This document shows, piece by piece, positions 32,572 to 45,100 of a stretch of 45,345 nucleotides of DNA (position 1 is its first letter; each line of letters starts with the position of its first letter). Both the position numbers and the translations under genes were made by a program. The stretch spans positions 1 through 45,345 of the forward strand of contig CAIVKH010000328.1 of the NCBI GenBank assembly GCA_903906425.1. Direction: 5' to 3'. The notes under the pieces are model-generated. The model made no database searches, was not told the origin of the DNA, and saw only the letters and a list, made by a program, of their open reading frames with translations. The stretch is from an uncultured bacterium (GTDB taxonomy: Bacteria; Verrucomicrobiota; Kiritimatiellia; CAIVKH01).

Positions 32572-32618
32572 TTCCAATGATTGGAAATTTGCCGGCCGCT
32601 CTTTTCCAATCATTGGAA
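32572..32618. repeat. dyad-pair element, copy 11
   Basis: TTCCAATGATTGGAA at 32572-32586 and TTCCAATCATTGGAA at 32604-32618, 32 bp apart. It lies in the 335-bp divergent gap (32449-32783) between the GH2 and DUF6600 genes; apart from it I see nothing recognisable in that gap. Confidence 0.95.
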
Positions 32619-32783
32619 GAGTGCGCGGCGGAACTGGCCTCGTCTCGTGATGGGGTGGGGGTTGGTGGAAGCGGGCTGGATTTGTGGTATGGGTTCGATG
32701 GTCAGGAACGAATAATTGGCGAAAGGCGAATAAATATGAAGGGGCGGCGTCTCAAGGGTGTGATTGATGGAAGGGATGAATGT

Positions 32784-34823
32784 ATGACGCCGAATAAAGC
32801 CATTTTCGTTCCGATTTCGATATGCGCGCTGGCGCTGGCCTGTGCGTTCGTCCCGGCGGGTAGCCGGGGGCAGGCGCCGACCGCGGAGGCGCAAGCAGCG
32901 GTCGCGAATAGCGCGCCGGGGTCGGCAGCCGCGGTTGATTCGGGGGCATCGTTCAATGACCTGGTCAGGCTGGTCAAATCTGGCGCCGACAAGGATGTGC
33001 TGCTTGCGTATATCGGCTCATCGCCGATGCCGTATCACCTGAGCGGGGAACAAACCTCATATCTCGAGGACCTCGGCGTGCCGGCGGAGGTCCTGAAGAA
33101 ACTGGGCGCGGATATTTCTGCCGAGGCTGAAGCCGTGTCCATGGCGGCCGAGGCGCCGATCTTTCCGACGAATGTCGTGCCGGCAGCCCCCGAAGCAACG
33201 CCGCAGGTGATCGTGGTTACTCAGATCATCCACGAGGCTGACGCGCCGCCGACAGTGATCGTCCAGACTCAGGTGGTCCGGGTGATTGAGTCTGCGCCTC
33301 CTGCGGAATATGCGCCAACCGCCGGTTCCCAGCCGCCCGCCGTCACGGTGGCCGAACCGGCGCAGATTGTGGACACGATGCCGGAGGTGGTGGCGCCTCC
33401 GCCGGAGGATTTGAATGTCTCTTACTTCTATCAGTCGCTCGCACCCTATGGCACCTGGGTCAGTTGCGAAGGCGACTGGTTCTGGCAGCCGACGGTGATG
33501 GTCTGCAATCGCGGATGGCGGCCTTATTGCCACGGCGGACGCTGGGTCTATACGGACTGCGGATGGGCGTGGTGTTCGGATTACTCGTGGGGCTGGGCGC
33601 CGTTTCATTATGGACGGTGGAGACATCACTATCGTTATGGCTGGATATGGCATCCTGACACAATCTGGGGGCCGGCGTGGGTGAACTGGCGCTCGTGCGA
33701 AGGCTCGATTGGATGGGCGCCGCTGCCGCCTTATGCCGTCTATGGCGCGGGTGGATTCACCTATTATGGCAGTTATGTCAGCCCGGGTTATGAGTTCGGC
33801 CTGGTGCAGTCGAGCTACTGTTTTGTCCCGACCACGCACTTCTGCGAACCGGCCTTGCCGACGTGTGTGCTGCCGCCTCCGCAGGTGACGCAAATCTACA
33901 GCACGACCGTTGTAATTCCCAACAGTTATTCGACGGTCAATGGTTACACTTATAACCACGGGCCGCCGGAGGAACGCATTGCGAAGGCCCTCCACCGGGC
34001 GATCCCCCGGCTGAAGATTGTGAGCGCAAACATCCGCGCGGGAGAGCCCATCCATAGGAACATGGTCACTAAGTCTGACTTCGTCGTCTATCGTCCGAAG
34101 GTTTCGCCGGCCGCGCCAGAATCACCGCGCGCAGCAGTTGCGAGGCAACAGGCCTTGGTCAACAAACATGAGCCGGCCCGCTTCTCTCCAACGGTCTCCA
34201 CTTATAAGGATATGAATGCTCCGCGAACGGAGAGTCCTCATGTACAACAAAACCGCGCTATTCCGCCGGTTACCATTGTCAATCCGTCACCAATTGTTCG
34301 TTCGCCCGCGCCTTCAGCTCCGGCCCGGGTTCAGCCGCAACAGCCGGCGTATTCCGCCCCGACATCTCCGGGTTCAAAGAACGAGGGCTTGTATCACCCG
34401 CAAGTAGATCAGCACGCGGCACCGCCGGCGACGCAGGCGCCTGCACATTACTGGAACATCAGTCCGCCAGCCGGGCAGTCGCGGAGCGAGGCCGCCATCC
34501 GGGTGCAGGCACAGCAGGACTCGGCCGCGCGCCTGTGGGCTGAAGAATCGGCAGCGCGACAGCAACCGCAGCAAGTAATCCATTATCAACCGCCGCAGCA
34601 GGTGATCCAGCAGCAACCGCGCCAGCAGGCCATTCAGCAGCAACCGCGCCAGCAGGCCATTCAGCAGCAGCCGCGCCAACAGGTGATTCAGCAACAATCA
34701 CAACAACAGGTGATCCAACGCCAGCAGAACAGTGCATTTAGAGACTACGAAAACGGTGCGAATGCGAACGCGGCGAGCCGTCGCGGTTCGTCGAGTCTCG
34801 ATAAGTATGGCCCGGGCAGGTGA
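32784..34823 (+). CDS. DUF6600 envelope protein with Gln-rich tail
   Basis: A protein of 679 residues. A signal peptide (residues 1-30) is followed by a segment with a short helical unit (LVKSGADKDVLLAYIG, about 55-110) and a Pro/Val-rich linker. Residues about 200-330 carry the Trp/Tyr/Gly-rich DUF6600 pattern: YGTWVSCEGDWFWQP, WRPYCHGGRWVYTDCGWAW, SWGWAPFHYGRW, WGPAWVNWR and GWAPLPP. The C-terminal 300 residues are Pro/Ala/Gln-rich low complexity ending in tandem QQPRQQAIQ units. DUF6600 function is unknown; it is usually exported. An ATG at 32736 would add 16 residues; 32784 is chosen for the signal peptide. The next gene, DUF2950, is on the same strand. Confidence 0.85.
   Translation: MTPNKAIFVPISICALALACAFVPAGSRGQAPTAEAQAAVANSAPGSAAAVDSGASFNDLVRLVKSGADKDVLLAYIGSSPMPYHLSGEQTSYLEDLGVPAEVLKKLGADISAEAEAVSMAAEAPIFPTNVVPAAPEATPQVIVVTQIIHEADAPPTVIVQTQVVRVIESAPPAEYAPTAGSQPPAVTVAEPAQIVDTMPEVVAPPPEDLNVSYFYQSLAPYGTWVSCEGDWFWQPTVMVCNRGWRPYCHGGRWVYTDCGWAWCSDYSWGWAPFHYGRWRHHYRYGWIWHPDTIWGPAWVNWRSCEGSIGWAPLPPYAVYGAGGFTYYGSYVSPGYEFGLVQSSYCFVPTTHFCEPALPTCVLPPPQVTQIYSTTVVIPNSYSTVNGYTYNHGPPEERIAKALHRAIPRLKIVSANIRAGEPIHRNMVTKSDFVVYRPKVSPAAPESPRAAVARQQALVNKHEPARFSPTVSTYKDMNAPRTESPHVQQNRAIPPVTIVNPSPIVRSPAPSAPARVQPQQPAYSAPTSPGSKNEGLYHPQVDQHAAPPATQAPAHYWNISPPAGQSRSEAAIRVQAQQDSAARLWAEESAARQQPQQVIHYQPPQQVIQQQPRQQAIQQQPRQQAIQQQPRQQVIQQQSQQQVIQRQQNSAFRDYENGANANAASRRGSSSLDKYGPGR
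34603..34722 (+). repeat. 27-bp tandem repeat coding for QQPRQQAIQ units
   Basis: About four copies, the middle ones nearly identical, the outer ones diverged. The repeat is in frame, so copy-number change keeps the reading frame of the DUF6600 protein. Confidence 0.75.
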
Positions 34824-34861
34824 GCGCTCGGCATGATTTTACAACCGGTGGGGAATATGCA

Positions 34862-35815
34862 ATGAACCTTATAGACCGAGTTAGCCGGGCAACGAAACAT
34901 ATCCTTGCACATCTGGTTTGCATGGCACTGGCCTGCGGCATCTGCCGCGCTAGCGACAATGGCCCAGCACTCTTCTCGACACCCGACGAGGCGGTCGTGG
35001 CACTGACCAAGGCGGTGGAAGCCAGGGGCGCAGACGCGATGCGCAACGTGTTTGGTCCGGCGTACGGCGAAATTACCGATCCCGATCCCGTCGAGCGTGA
35101 AAATAATCTGACGAAGTTTGCGGGCCATCTTGCCGAGGCGACCAAGTTGACTAACAAGAATGAAAACACCGCCATTTTGATTATCGGTAAGAAGGAGTGG
35201 CCATTTCCGATTCCGCTTGTGAAGAACAACGATAAGTGGTCCTTCGACACACTCGCCGGCAAGGAGGAAATTCTTCAACGGCGCATCGGCAAAGACGAGC
35301 TCGGCGCGATGGATGTCTGCCGCGCCTATGTTCTGGCGCAGCGGCAATACGCACTTATTGACCACAATGGTGACGGCGTAATTGAATATGCCCAGAAACT
35401 CAAGAGTTCGCCGGGGTGGCAGGATGGTTTGTATTGGGACTCGAAGCCCGGCGAGGAAGAAAGCCCGTTCGGCCCGCTTGTCGCCCGGGCGCATGCCGAA
35501 GGTTATGACAAGAACGACAGCGTTGGTGGCGTCATGCAGACATGCGAGCCCTTTCACGGTTACTTGTTTCGCATCCTCACCAAACAGGGGGACAAGGCTC
35601 CCGGCGGAAGATATGACTATGTCATCAATGGACACATGGTCGCCGGATACTCCCTGCTGGCTTATCCCGTCGAATGGGGTAACTCCGGCGTGATGACATT
35701 CATGGTCAACCAGCTTGGGAAGGTCTATCAGAAGAACCTCGGCGAGAAGACGGCCGATCTTGTCCGGCAAATCAACGAATACGCCCCGGACGAAACCTGG
35801 AAACCGGTGGACTGA
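34862..35815 (+). CDS. DUF2950 family exported protein
   Basis: A protein of 317 residues with a signal peptide ending near CRASD. It follows the DUF2950 layout: FSTPDEAVVALTKAVEARGADAM, a central KWSFDTLAGKEEILQRRIGKDELGAMDVCRAYVLAQRQYA, the YWDSKPGEEESPFGPLVARA motif, and the late GHMVAGYSLLAYPVEWGNSGVMTF. Function unknown. It often sits next to other envelope genes such as DUF3300; here the upstream neighbour is DUF6600, 38 bp away, so the two are probably co-transcribed. The ATG at 34862 is chosen for the signal peptide; GGTGGGGAA lies just before it. Confidence 0.9.
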   Translation: MNLIDRVSRATKHILAHLVCMALACGICRASDNGPALFSTPDEAVVALTKAVEARGADAMRNVFGPAYGEITDPDPVERENNLTKFAGHLAEATKLTNKNENTAILIIGKKEWPFPIPLVKNNDKWSFDTLAGKEEILQRRIGKDELGAMDVCRAYVLAQRQYALIDHNGDGVIEYAQKLKSSPGWQDGLYWDSKPGEEESPFGPLVARAHAEGYDKNDSVGGVMQTCEPFHGYLFRILTKQGDKAPGGRYDYVINGHMVAGYSLLAYPVEWGNSGVMTFMVNQLGKVYQKNLGEKTADLVRQINEYAPDETWKPVD

Positions 35816-35892
35816 CTCTGTCCTTGCTCACTTTGAATCCGCCACAAACGGCAGCCGACGGTTGCCGGCCGGCCGTTCGGGACGGCGGTGTT

Positions 35893-35939
35893 TTCCAATC
35901 ATTGGAAGTGTTCGCGCGGCATTTTTTCAATCATTGGAA
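35893..35939. repeat. dyad-pair element, copy 12
   Basis: Perfect TTCCAATCATTGGAA at 35893-35907 and TTTCAATCATTGGAA (one mismatch) at 35925-35939, 32 bp apart. It lies in the 310-bp gap (35816-36125) between DUF2950 and the giant PATR gene; the rest of that gap has only small dyads and the AGGAG ribosome-binding site at 36114-36118. Confidence 0.92.
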
Positions 35940-36125
35940 AGTCGCGGTGCGGGCGAAGGCAGACGGTGGTCGTGATGCGGGACTTGCTGTTTCCGGCGCG
36001 TTCGGGGATGGCGGGCGATGTCGGGTTCCGCGTCGTGAGGGGCGTTAATCAACTATTGATCTGTAGAGCGGTGACGTGTAGTTTCACTTAGATGTGAAGT
36101 AGCCACTTCGGTCAGGAGCGCAATC

Positions 36126-39100
36126 ATGACAACGACGAGAAAGCAATGCAGGGGTTTTGTCGCACTTTTCTCACTAATGGCAGTCGCCGCCGCGAACGCT
36201 GCGACGCTGACGTGGGATACGAACACCGCGGTGGCGGCCGCACAGGACGGGGGCGGCTTGTGGACGAATGGCCTGCCTGCAACCAACTGGTGGAATGGTG
36301 CCGCAAATACGAACTGGAACAGTGCGACGCCGGATAATGCGGTCTTTGGCGCGGGCGGTACGGCGGGGACGGTGACGTTGCCGGGGCCGGTTTCCGTGGG
36401 CAATATCACATTCACGAATGTTGGCAGCGGGAATTATGTGATCCAGAGCAACACGCTCTCGCTGGTGGGTACGCCAACGATTGATGTGCTGGCGGGCGCG
36501 ACGATCAATTCGTCGCTGGCAGGGTCGGGTTTTGTGAAGACGAATGCGGCCACGCTGACACTGGGGGGGGCGAATACCTATACGGGTGTCACGATGCTGG
36601 CGCAGGGCATTATTCAGGCCAATGCGAATGGCGCGCTGGGCAACAGTACGCTTTCGATCACGAATGCGGCGGTGCGCCTGATTGTGGGCAATGGCGTGAC
36701 GCTGACGAATGCGATTGTCATCGGGCCGAACGGGGGAACAACTGGAAATGGCCTCGTGCAGGTGAGCGCGACGACGACGGGTACGATCAGCGGCCCGGTG
36801 ACGATCAATAACAATGCAACTGCTGGGGGGCATTTTGCGTCTGCTTCGGCGAACACGGCGGTTCTGAAGGTTAACGGGGCGATCACGTCGTCAGTGCCTG
36901 TTGTCTCACGCGTGGGCTATGTCATATTTTCAGGCGGCGGCAGCTATGCGAACTTCACCATCGGGCAGGACACGACGGGCATCGGCGCGAATAACGGTAT
37001 TTCGACCTCTGCAATCATGAACGTGGCCGCAAGCGGGGCGGGGACGTTTGATCTGCGCGGGTTCAACCAGACGCTCGCGGGACTGACGAACACGACGACG
37101 GCCACGGTGACAAATACCGGTGTGGCGGCCTCGACATTGACGTTGAACAATACGAGTACCCAGCCCTACTCCGGTGCGATGGGCGCCAATATGAGTCTCG
37201 TGATGGCGGGTACCGGGACGCAATTGCTGACCGGAACCAGCACCTACACCGGCGGAACAACGATCGCCCAAGGCGCGCTTTCGACAATTGCGGCTGCGAA
37301 TCTGGGCACGGGGCCAATCGCAATCAACTCCAGCGGAACTCTGGTGGCGTCGCCGGCGGCAAACCAGATCATCGCCGCGAATATTTCGGGCGGCGGCACG
37401 TTTGTGAAGGCAGGCACCGCCAACCTGCAGTTGCAGGGCAGCAATTCTTTTTCGGGCAATATCACGGTGTCCGGCAGCATCAGCGCCGGCGCACTTGTTT
37501 TTGACAGCGTCAATTCGGGATTGGGCCAGCCGTTCGTTACGAACAATGGATGGATCACACTTTCATCTCCTTATGTTGGTGCAAACCTTGTCTTGAGCGG
37601 ACTGGCGGGCACGGGATTGGTTGACACGGCCTTTAACGCGGCGACCGGCATCCGTGGATTGACGGTGAATCAGGCCGGTAACTCAACCTATTCCGGAACG
37701 CTGAAGGATTCGTCCGGCTCACGTTTTTTGGCGCTCACAAAGACCGGTGCCGGATCGTTGACGCTGTCCGGCGCGAATAATTTGTCCGGCGGTGTGACCA
37801 TAAGCAACGGCACCCTCGCGCTCGCCGCGTCGGGAAGCTTCAGCAATTCGACAGTGACCGTCGGGTCAAACGGCACCTTTGATGTGACTGCATTCCTGGG
37901 CAACTTCAAGCCGCCGACGAATGAAAATATTCAGGGCTTCGGCATGGTCAGCGGAACAGTCATTGTGGCAGGGTCCACCCCGCTGATCATGCCGGGCACG
38001 ATGGGAACGCCCGGAACCTTGACAATAGCAAACGATTTCTATCAGTGGGCGAATTACACGAACTATTTCGACCTGACGAACGACGTGATGATCGGGTCGG
38101 GCATCAACGACCTGCTGGTGGTCAATGGCAACTTTGAACCTGGAGGCGCATCCGTTTATATCAATCCGCTCGCGCCGCTCATTTCGGGAACCTATAGCTT
38201 GATCAACTATGGTTCGAGCGGAACTCCGGACAATTTCAACGCGACGGTGCAGGGCAATACAAAGCGAGGTGATGTGTGGACGCTGGACACGAGTGTCAGC
38301 ACGCAGGTCAACCTCATCGTCAGCGCCGGGACAAACCAGTCGTTGCAATGGAGCGCGAACATTTCGGCGGTCTGGGATCTGGGCACGACGAACTGGACGG
38401 TGATCGCGGATGGCACCACGGACCGCTACTTCGACGTGGACACGGTTTTGTTTAATGACATCGGTGCGGCCTCGAACATCATCAATCTCGCGACGGTGGT
38501 GAAGCCGGCGGCGGTGACGGTGAATTCGTCGAGCAATTACACCTTCACTGGCACGGGCAAGATCAGCAATGGGTTCGGACAGCAGGCACCGTTGACGAAG
38601 GACGGCAGTGGTACGCTGACGATCGCGACGACGAACGATTTCACCGGCGGCATCGTCGTGAGCAATGGAACGGTGGTCATGGCATCGCGCGTTGCGACGG
38701 GCGCGGGGCCGGTCACGTTGGCACCCGGCACGACGCTGGAAGATGATGCCGGTAACACGTTGTCCGGTGCTGTGAGCGGCAGTGGCCGTATCATCAAGAC
38801 CGGTGCCGGCGTGATGACACTGAATGGTGCCAGCAGTTTCTCCGGGGACATTTCAATCAGCAATGGAACCTTTGCTGTCATCGCTCCCGGTTATATCAGT
38901 GGCGGCCCATATTCGGGCAACATCTTGAACAATGGTAGTCTCTCCTTCAGCAATTCCACGCAGAATATTTCCGGCATCATTTCGGGAACGGGTGCGCTGA
39001 CACTGCCGGGTAGCAACAGCGTGCTCGCGCTGACTGGCACGAACATGTACGCCGGTCTGACGACGGTCTTTGGCGGCGCGTTGACGCTTGCAAGCTCGAA

Positions 39101-42100
39101 CGGCCCGGCCATCGTCAGCCAGGTTGTGCTCGACAATAATCTCTCGCCGAAAATCTTCACCACGGCGGGTAATCAATTTGGCTCCGGCGTGGTGATGACC
39201 TTCTCGAATAATGTGGGAAGTGACGGACGCTTCGAGTTGATCGGAACCACCCAGACCCTGGCGGGCATCCAGACTGCTTACGTCGCGACGAAGGGCATCA
39301 TTCAGAATCAGGAAATGGGACCGCTGAATACAAACTTGTCGCTTCTGATTCTCAACGGCGCGGGCAATTACTTCTACAGCGGCTCGCTGCGCGACTCCCC
39401 GGCCGCCGTCAACACCTCGACAAATGGAAGGATCAGTCTGACAAAGACCGGTCCGGGCTCACAGACGTTCTGGGGATTAAGGATTGACTATACGGGACCC
39501 ACCATCATTGGCGGCGGATCGCTGATTCTGACCAATGTGGATGATTTGTGGTCAACGGCCATAACCATCAGCAACGGGGCCGGTCTGGTTATTGATACAA
39601 GCGCCCAAACATTTCAATACAAAGCCAAGGGGACCGTCAGCGGGGCGGGAGTGATCACCAAGCTGGGCGGCAATAATGTGATGATCGGTTCCGGCGGTGC
39701 TGGCGTGACCATGGCGATGGCTCCGGGCGGGCTGATTGACGTGCGGGCGGGCTTGATGCGGAACGAGTATGGCACGCTGAACGTCTGGACAAACAACAGG
39801 TGCTCGTTGAGCGTGAGCAATGGCGCGACCTTTGATGTCTGGGATGACAGCAACCCGGCTTCTGCGACAACTTTTGATGCGTTGAATGGTGCCGGAACGG
39901 TGACCAAGGGTAATGGCGCCGGCATCCATGTACTGACGATCGGCGCGGCCGATGGTTCCGGCACGTTCAGCGGAGTGATCAAAAACTCGACCGGCACCGT
40001 CAGTCTCGTCAAGGCTGGCCAAGGCACGCAAACGCTCTCCGGCAACAACACCTACTTGGGCATGACAACAATCAGCGCCGGCACGCTCGCGCTGGGCGCA
40101 GGCGGTTCGATCACCAGCACGCCAAGAATCATCGTTTCCACCAACGGAACTTTCGATGTTACAGCCATTGGAAATTTGGCTCTCGCAAGTTTCCAATCAT
40201 TGGAAGGTGCCGGACTCGTTAACGGCAGCGTCAACACCGCGCCGGGATCGAAAATTATTCCCGGCGGAACCGGCTCGGTGTCGACGCTGACGTTCGGAAG
40301 CAATCTGGGCCTGAACGCGGGTACGACGAACTATTTTGATTTGTCCGGCAGCGACACGACCAGCGGCAACGGCATCAACGACCTTGTCAATGTTGGCGGA
40401 CTTCTGGAGCCGTCGAATGCGGTGATCGCCGTCACGTTTCCGACAACCATGCCTTCGAACGGAATTTATCGTCTGTTCAATTATACCGGCAACAAGACGA
40501 CGACGTTCAACCCGAACGTTGCCGGAAATGTTACACACAAGACTTGGACGATTGATGAAACGATACCGAACCAGATCAATTTCACCATCAGTGGTAACTA
40601 TGGAAATCTGCGCTGGAATCCGATCACCTCACCCAACTGGGATTTTGCCGGAACCAACTGGTTCGATGTGACCGCGCTCACGACGAATACATTTATGACG
40701 TATGACAACGTTCTGTTCGATGACAATGGTGCCTATTCAAACGTCGTCAATCTTGCCGTGGCCGTCGCACCGCAAAGTCTCACGGTGAATTCTTCCAGTA
40801 ATTACAGCATTAGTGGCGCCGGGAAGATCACCGGATCTATCGGGCTGACGAAAGACGGCAGCGGCACGCTGACGCTTGCCGGCACGACCAACGATTTCAC
40901 AGGCCCGGTCACGATCTCGAACGGCGCCGTGAGCATCCTTTCGGACCTCAACCTAGGTGCCGTGCCGGCTTCATACTCCGCGGCTCAAGTCTATCTGAAT
41001 GGGGGCACGCTCAGAGTGCTAACGAACCTGACGATCAGTGCGAACCGGGGAATTACTCTCGGTGTTCTTGGCGGTGCGCTTGATGATGCATCCGTGGCGC
41101 CCGGCGTGGCCGCGAATTTCAATTCCATCATTTCGGGCAACGGTCCGCTGACACTTAACGCCAACGATCCCTTTCCGACAGATGGTGCCGGACTGGGCGG
41201 CAATCTGTATTTGGGCATCACCAATAATTTCTCCGGTGCAGTCGCCATCAATTCCGGCGTCGTTTCTTTTGTCAGCGACGGTGCGTTCGGCAATCCGACA
41301 AATGCGATCACAATCAACAGCGGCGGCCTTGTTGCCACCGCCAACCGCACACTCAATCACAACGTGGTTCTGGCGGGCGGCGGCGACCGGATTTTCCGAA
41401 GCTACGGCAACACGATGTTCACGATGAACGGCAATGTCACAGGCAATGGCAACATCCGCCGGATAGATAGCGGAACGAACATTTTCAACGGAAATCTCAC
41501 GCATACCGGCAGTTTCATCGCTGCGTCCGCTTATACCACGTGGCTTCTTGGCACCAACACCTATACCGGCGGAACGACGATCACGAACAACAGCACGCTC
41601 TACATCAGCCAGCTTTCCGACACCGGTCCCAGCGGGCTTGGAAACACCGGAACTCTGACCTTCGGCGGCGGCACGTTGCGCTTCGTCGGCGCGCTTGCGG
41701 GTGATACCGCCCGCGCTATCACCAACATCGGCGCGTCCACGTATGATATCACCAACGCGCTTGCCACTGTAACGTTGAACGGCCCCATTTCCGGGCCGGG
41801 TGGTCTCACCGAGAATGGAGCCGGATCGATGATATTGAACGGCCCCATCTCCGGCACGGGTGCTATCACCAAGAATGGAGCCGGCTCAATGACGCTGGGT
41901 GGAACCAACGCCTTCACCGGCACAACCACGCTTAACGCCGGAACGATGACATTCGCTGCCACCAGCACGAATCTCATTGGCGCGATCACGACTGACGGCG
42001 GTACAATTGGCTCGACGCTCTATATCAATGGTCCGGTCACCGCGACAAATTACAATCTCTCCATCGGCAATGCCGCGAATGACCGGAGTGTCGTCGTCAT

Positions 42101-45100
42101 TTCGACGAACGTCCAGTTGTTTCGCGAGTATGTCGGTAACAACGCCACAGCGGCGGGAGCGGTCATCCAGAACGGTGGTGCCGTTATTGTGGCTCCCGGA
42201 TCAGGCGGCGGTGACTACCTCTCCCTCGGTGGAAACGGAAGTTATGGTTACTATCTGATGAACAGCGGCGCGATCACGGCTGGACAACTCGGCATTCCTG
42301 GCGGCGCGAACAATGCCAACGCCGTGTTCGACGAGATGAGCGGCGCTGTGAATGTTTCTGCCACCACTGGCTGGCTGCTGGTCAATTGGGGCGCGAACCA
42401 AAGGGGCGTGCTCAATATTTTCGGCGGCTCCATGAGCGGCCCGCCGAGCGGCAATCCGTTCGCTTTCGGCCACACTGCCGGCAGCGGCTTCGGGCTGGTC
42501 AACCTGCTGGGTCCGACAGCGGTGCTGGATACGACTCCTTGTACCGCGGGATACATGGATATGATGAATACGTCGGGTTCGGGCGGTTCATTTGTGAACC
42601 TCAACAGCGGCACGCTTGTCGCCCAGCGAATCCAGCAGAACATTGCCACCAACACGGCCTACATCACCTTCAATGGCGGCAAGCTGCAGGCCAAGCCGGG
42701 TACGACCGTTGCCAACTATCTTCAAGGCATCACCGGCGTCTTCATCCAAAACGGCGGCGCGATTATTGACACCACCAATTCAACCATCACTATCACGCAA
42801 CAACTCCTGGCGCCACCGGGCAGCGGCGTGACGAATGTTCCCGTTTCAGCGCCGGGATCAGGCTACATTGGCGCGCCGGTGGTTGTCATCACCAACGGCG
42901 GCGGAACAGGCGCAACAGCCATTGCGCAGATGAATCTCGCCGCGGGCACCGTGACGAACATTCTGGTGACAAGCCCCGGCGTGAACTACAGCAGCACACC
43001 GGTTGCAACTCTCTACGGCGGCGGCGCGACAAACGCGGCGACACCCGGCACGCTGATGACCGGCCCCAATTCATCTGGCGGCCTGACCAAGCTCGGAATG
43101 GGTACACTTTTGCTCGGCGCATCGAATACCTATAGCGGAACAACCGCCGTAAATGCCGGCTATCTTTTCGGAACCGGTTCCGTGAATGGCGCGGTCTCCG
43201 TCAACAATGGCGGTGAGCTCGGACCCTATCCGGCTTCGGTCATCACAGGACGGTTCACCGTTGTTTCATCGCTGAACATCGCCAGCAATGGCATGATTTC
43301 CGCGGCGCTGCGCGGAACGAACGCGACAATTCGAGTGACCGGCGACGTAAGCAACGCGCCCGGCTCAATCGTCCAGCTTGTTCCACTCTCTCCGGTCACG
43401 GCAACCGGCACGCATGTTGTCGTTGATTACGACGGGAATTTCACCGGAAGTATCACGAATTTCATGCTGGCTGCCATCCCGAACGGAGGTCAGGGCTATC
43501 TCACCAACAATCTCATCAATACTTCGATTGATTTCGTCATCACCAACCTTGGCTCAGGCATCAAATGGGATGGTTCGATTGATTCGCAATGGAAGCATTC
43601 CGGGCTGGCCAACTGGCGGGTTATTCCTTCTGGCAATGCCACCGCTTACAACGCGATGGACAGTGTTCTCTTTGATGACACCGCATCGGGCGCCAGCTTT
43701 GTAAATCTCGTCGAATTAGTGGGGCCTGGTTCGCTTGTCGTGAGCAACGTAACAAAGGATTACAGCTTCTCAGGCGTGGGCGGCATTGGCGGGAACGTCG
43801 GTCTCACGAAGTATGGCGCGGCGAAACTTACTGTCACAACCGCGAACAGTTTCACCGGCATGACCACGGTTGCCGGCGGAACACTGACGATAAGCAGTGA
43901 CGGCAATCTCGGTGCGGTTCCTTCCGCCTATAACGCCGGCCAGCTTCGGATCTTTTCCGGTACGACCTTGGAGATCGCCGGCGGCACGGTCATTCCGGCC
44001 AATCGCGGATGGCAGATTGGTCCGGCGACAGGCTCCGGCTCCGTGACTGTTTCTGTTCCAACAAATGTCATTGCCACAAATGCCTCATACATTGTGAATG
44101 CGACCGGCGCGACCGGCGGACTTGTGAAGGTCGGATCGGGGACGCTCGTCCTCAATCCGCCCAATCCGAATAGTTATAAAGGCGGAACGATTGTCAATGG
44201 CGGAGCCCTTGTTCTGTCCTACGGTGGTAACAATATAGGCACGATTGCCGGATCGCTCACGATTAACACGGGTGCGGCAGTCCGGACCACCGCCGACAAG
44301 GCGATTGGCTTTGCCAGCAGCGCATCAGGCAATGTGACGACGGTCACAATCAACGCGGGACTCTTGGAACACGTTGTTGCGGCGGGAGGCTCATTCGGCG
44401 GCGGTCAGACCGTCTATATGACAGCCGGCGAGATTCGCTCCAACGGTGGCGTTCCCAGCACCAATTCCGGCTGTTTCAGGTTCGCGGCGCAAGGTCCTGA
44501 TGTGACGATCTACTCGCTTTCATCCAGCGCGACCAACCTCATCTCCGGGCGTGTCGCTCTGGACACGCAGGGCAAGTTTGATGTCGCGGACGGCCTCGCT
44601 GATATTGACCTGCTCGTCACCGCGAACATTACCGACGGCATTGGCGCGAGCAATCCGCCCAATGGTTTCGTCAAAGCCAACCTTGGCACGATGGCCCTCA
44701 ACAGTCCCGGCACTTATAGCGGCGTAACCTATGTGAACGGCGGCCGGCTGCTCGTCAACAGCGGGACGGCCTCCGGCACGGGCACCAACGCCGTCCAGGT
44801 AAGCGCCAGTTGCACACTCGGTGGCACCGGCATCATTGCCGGCAAAGTGCAGTCATCGGGCATCATGGCCCCCGGCATGTCCGCCGGACGCCTGACCATC
44901 GGCCAGGACTGCTATCTGATGTCTGGCACCGGGGCACTGAACATCGAACTGGGCGGCCCGAACGCCGGCACCGACTATGACCAGCTCGTCGTGAGCAACA
45001 ACGTCGGCGTGACCGGCGGCACACTCAACGTCACCCTGATCAACGGCTACATGCCGACCAACGGCAGCAGCTTCACGATCCTCACCGCCGGCACGCTGCT

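Noticed and set aside
31126-32580. A 484-residue plus-strand frame opposite the GH2 gene
   Set aside because: Antisense to a complete GH2 enzyme with both catalytic residues; no family features of its own.
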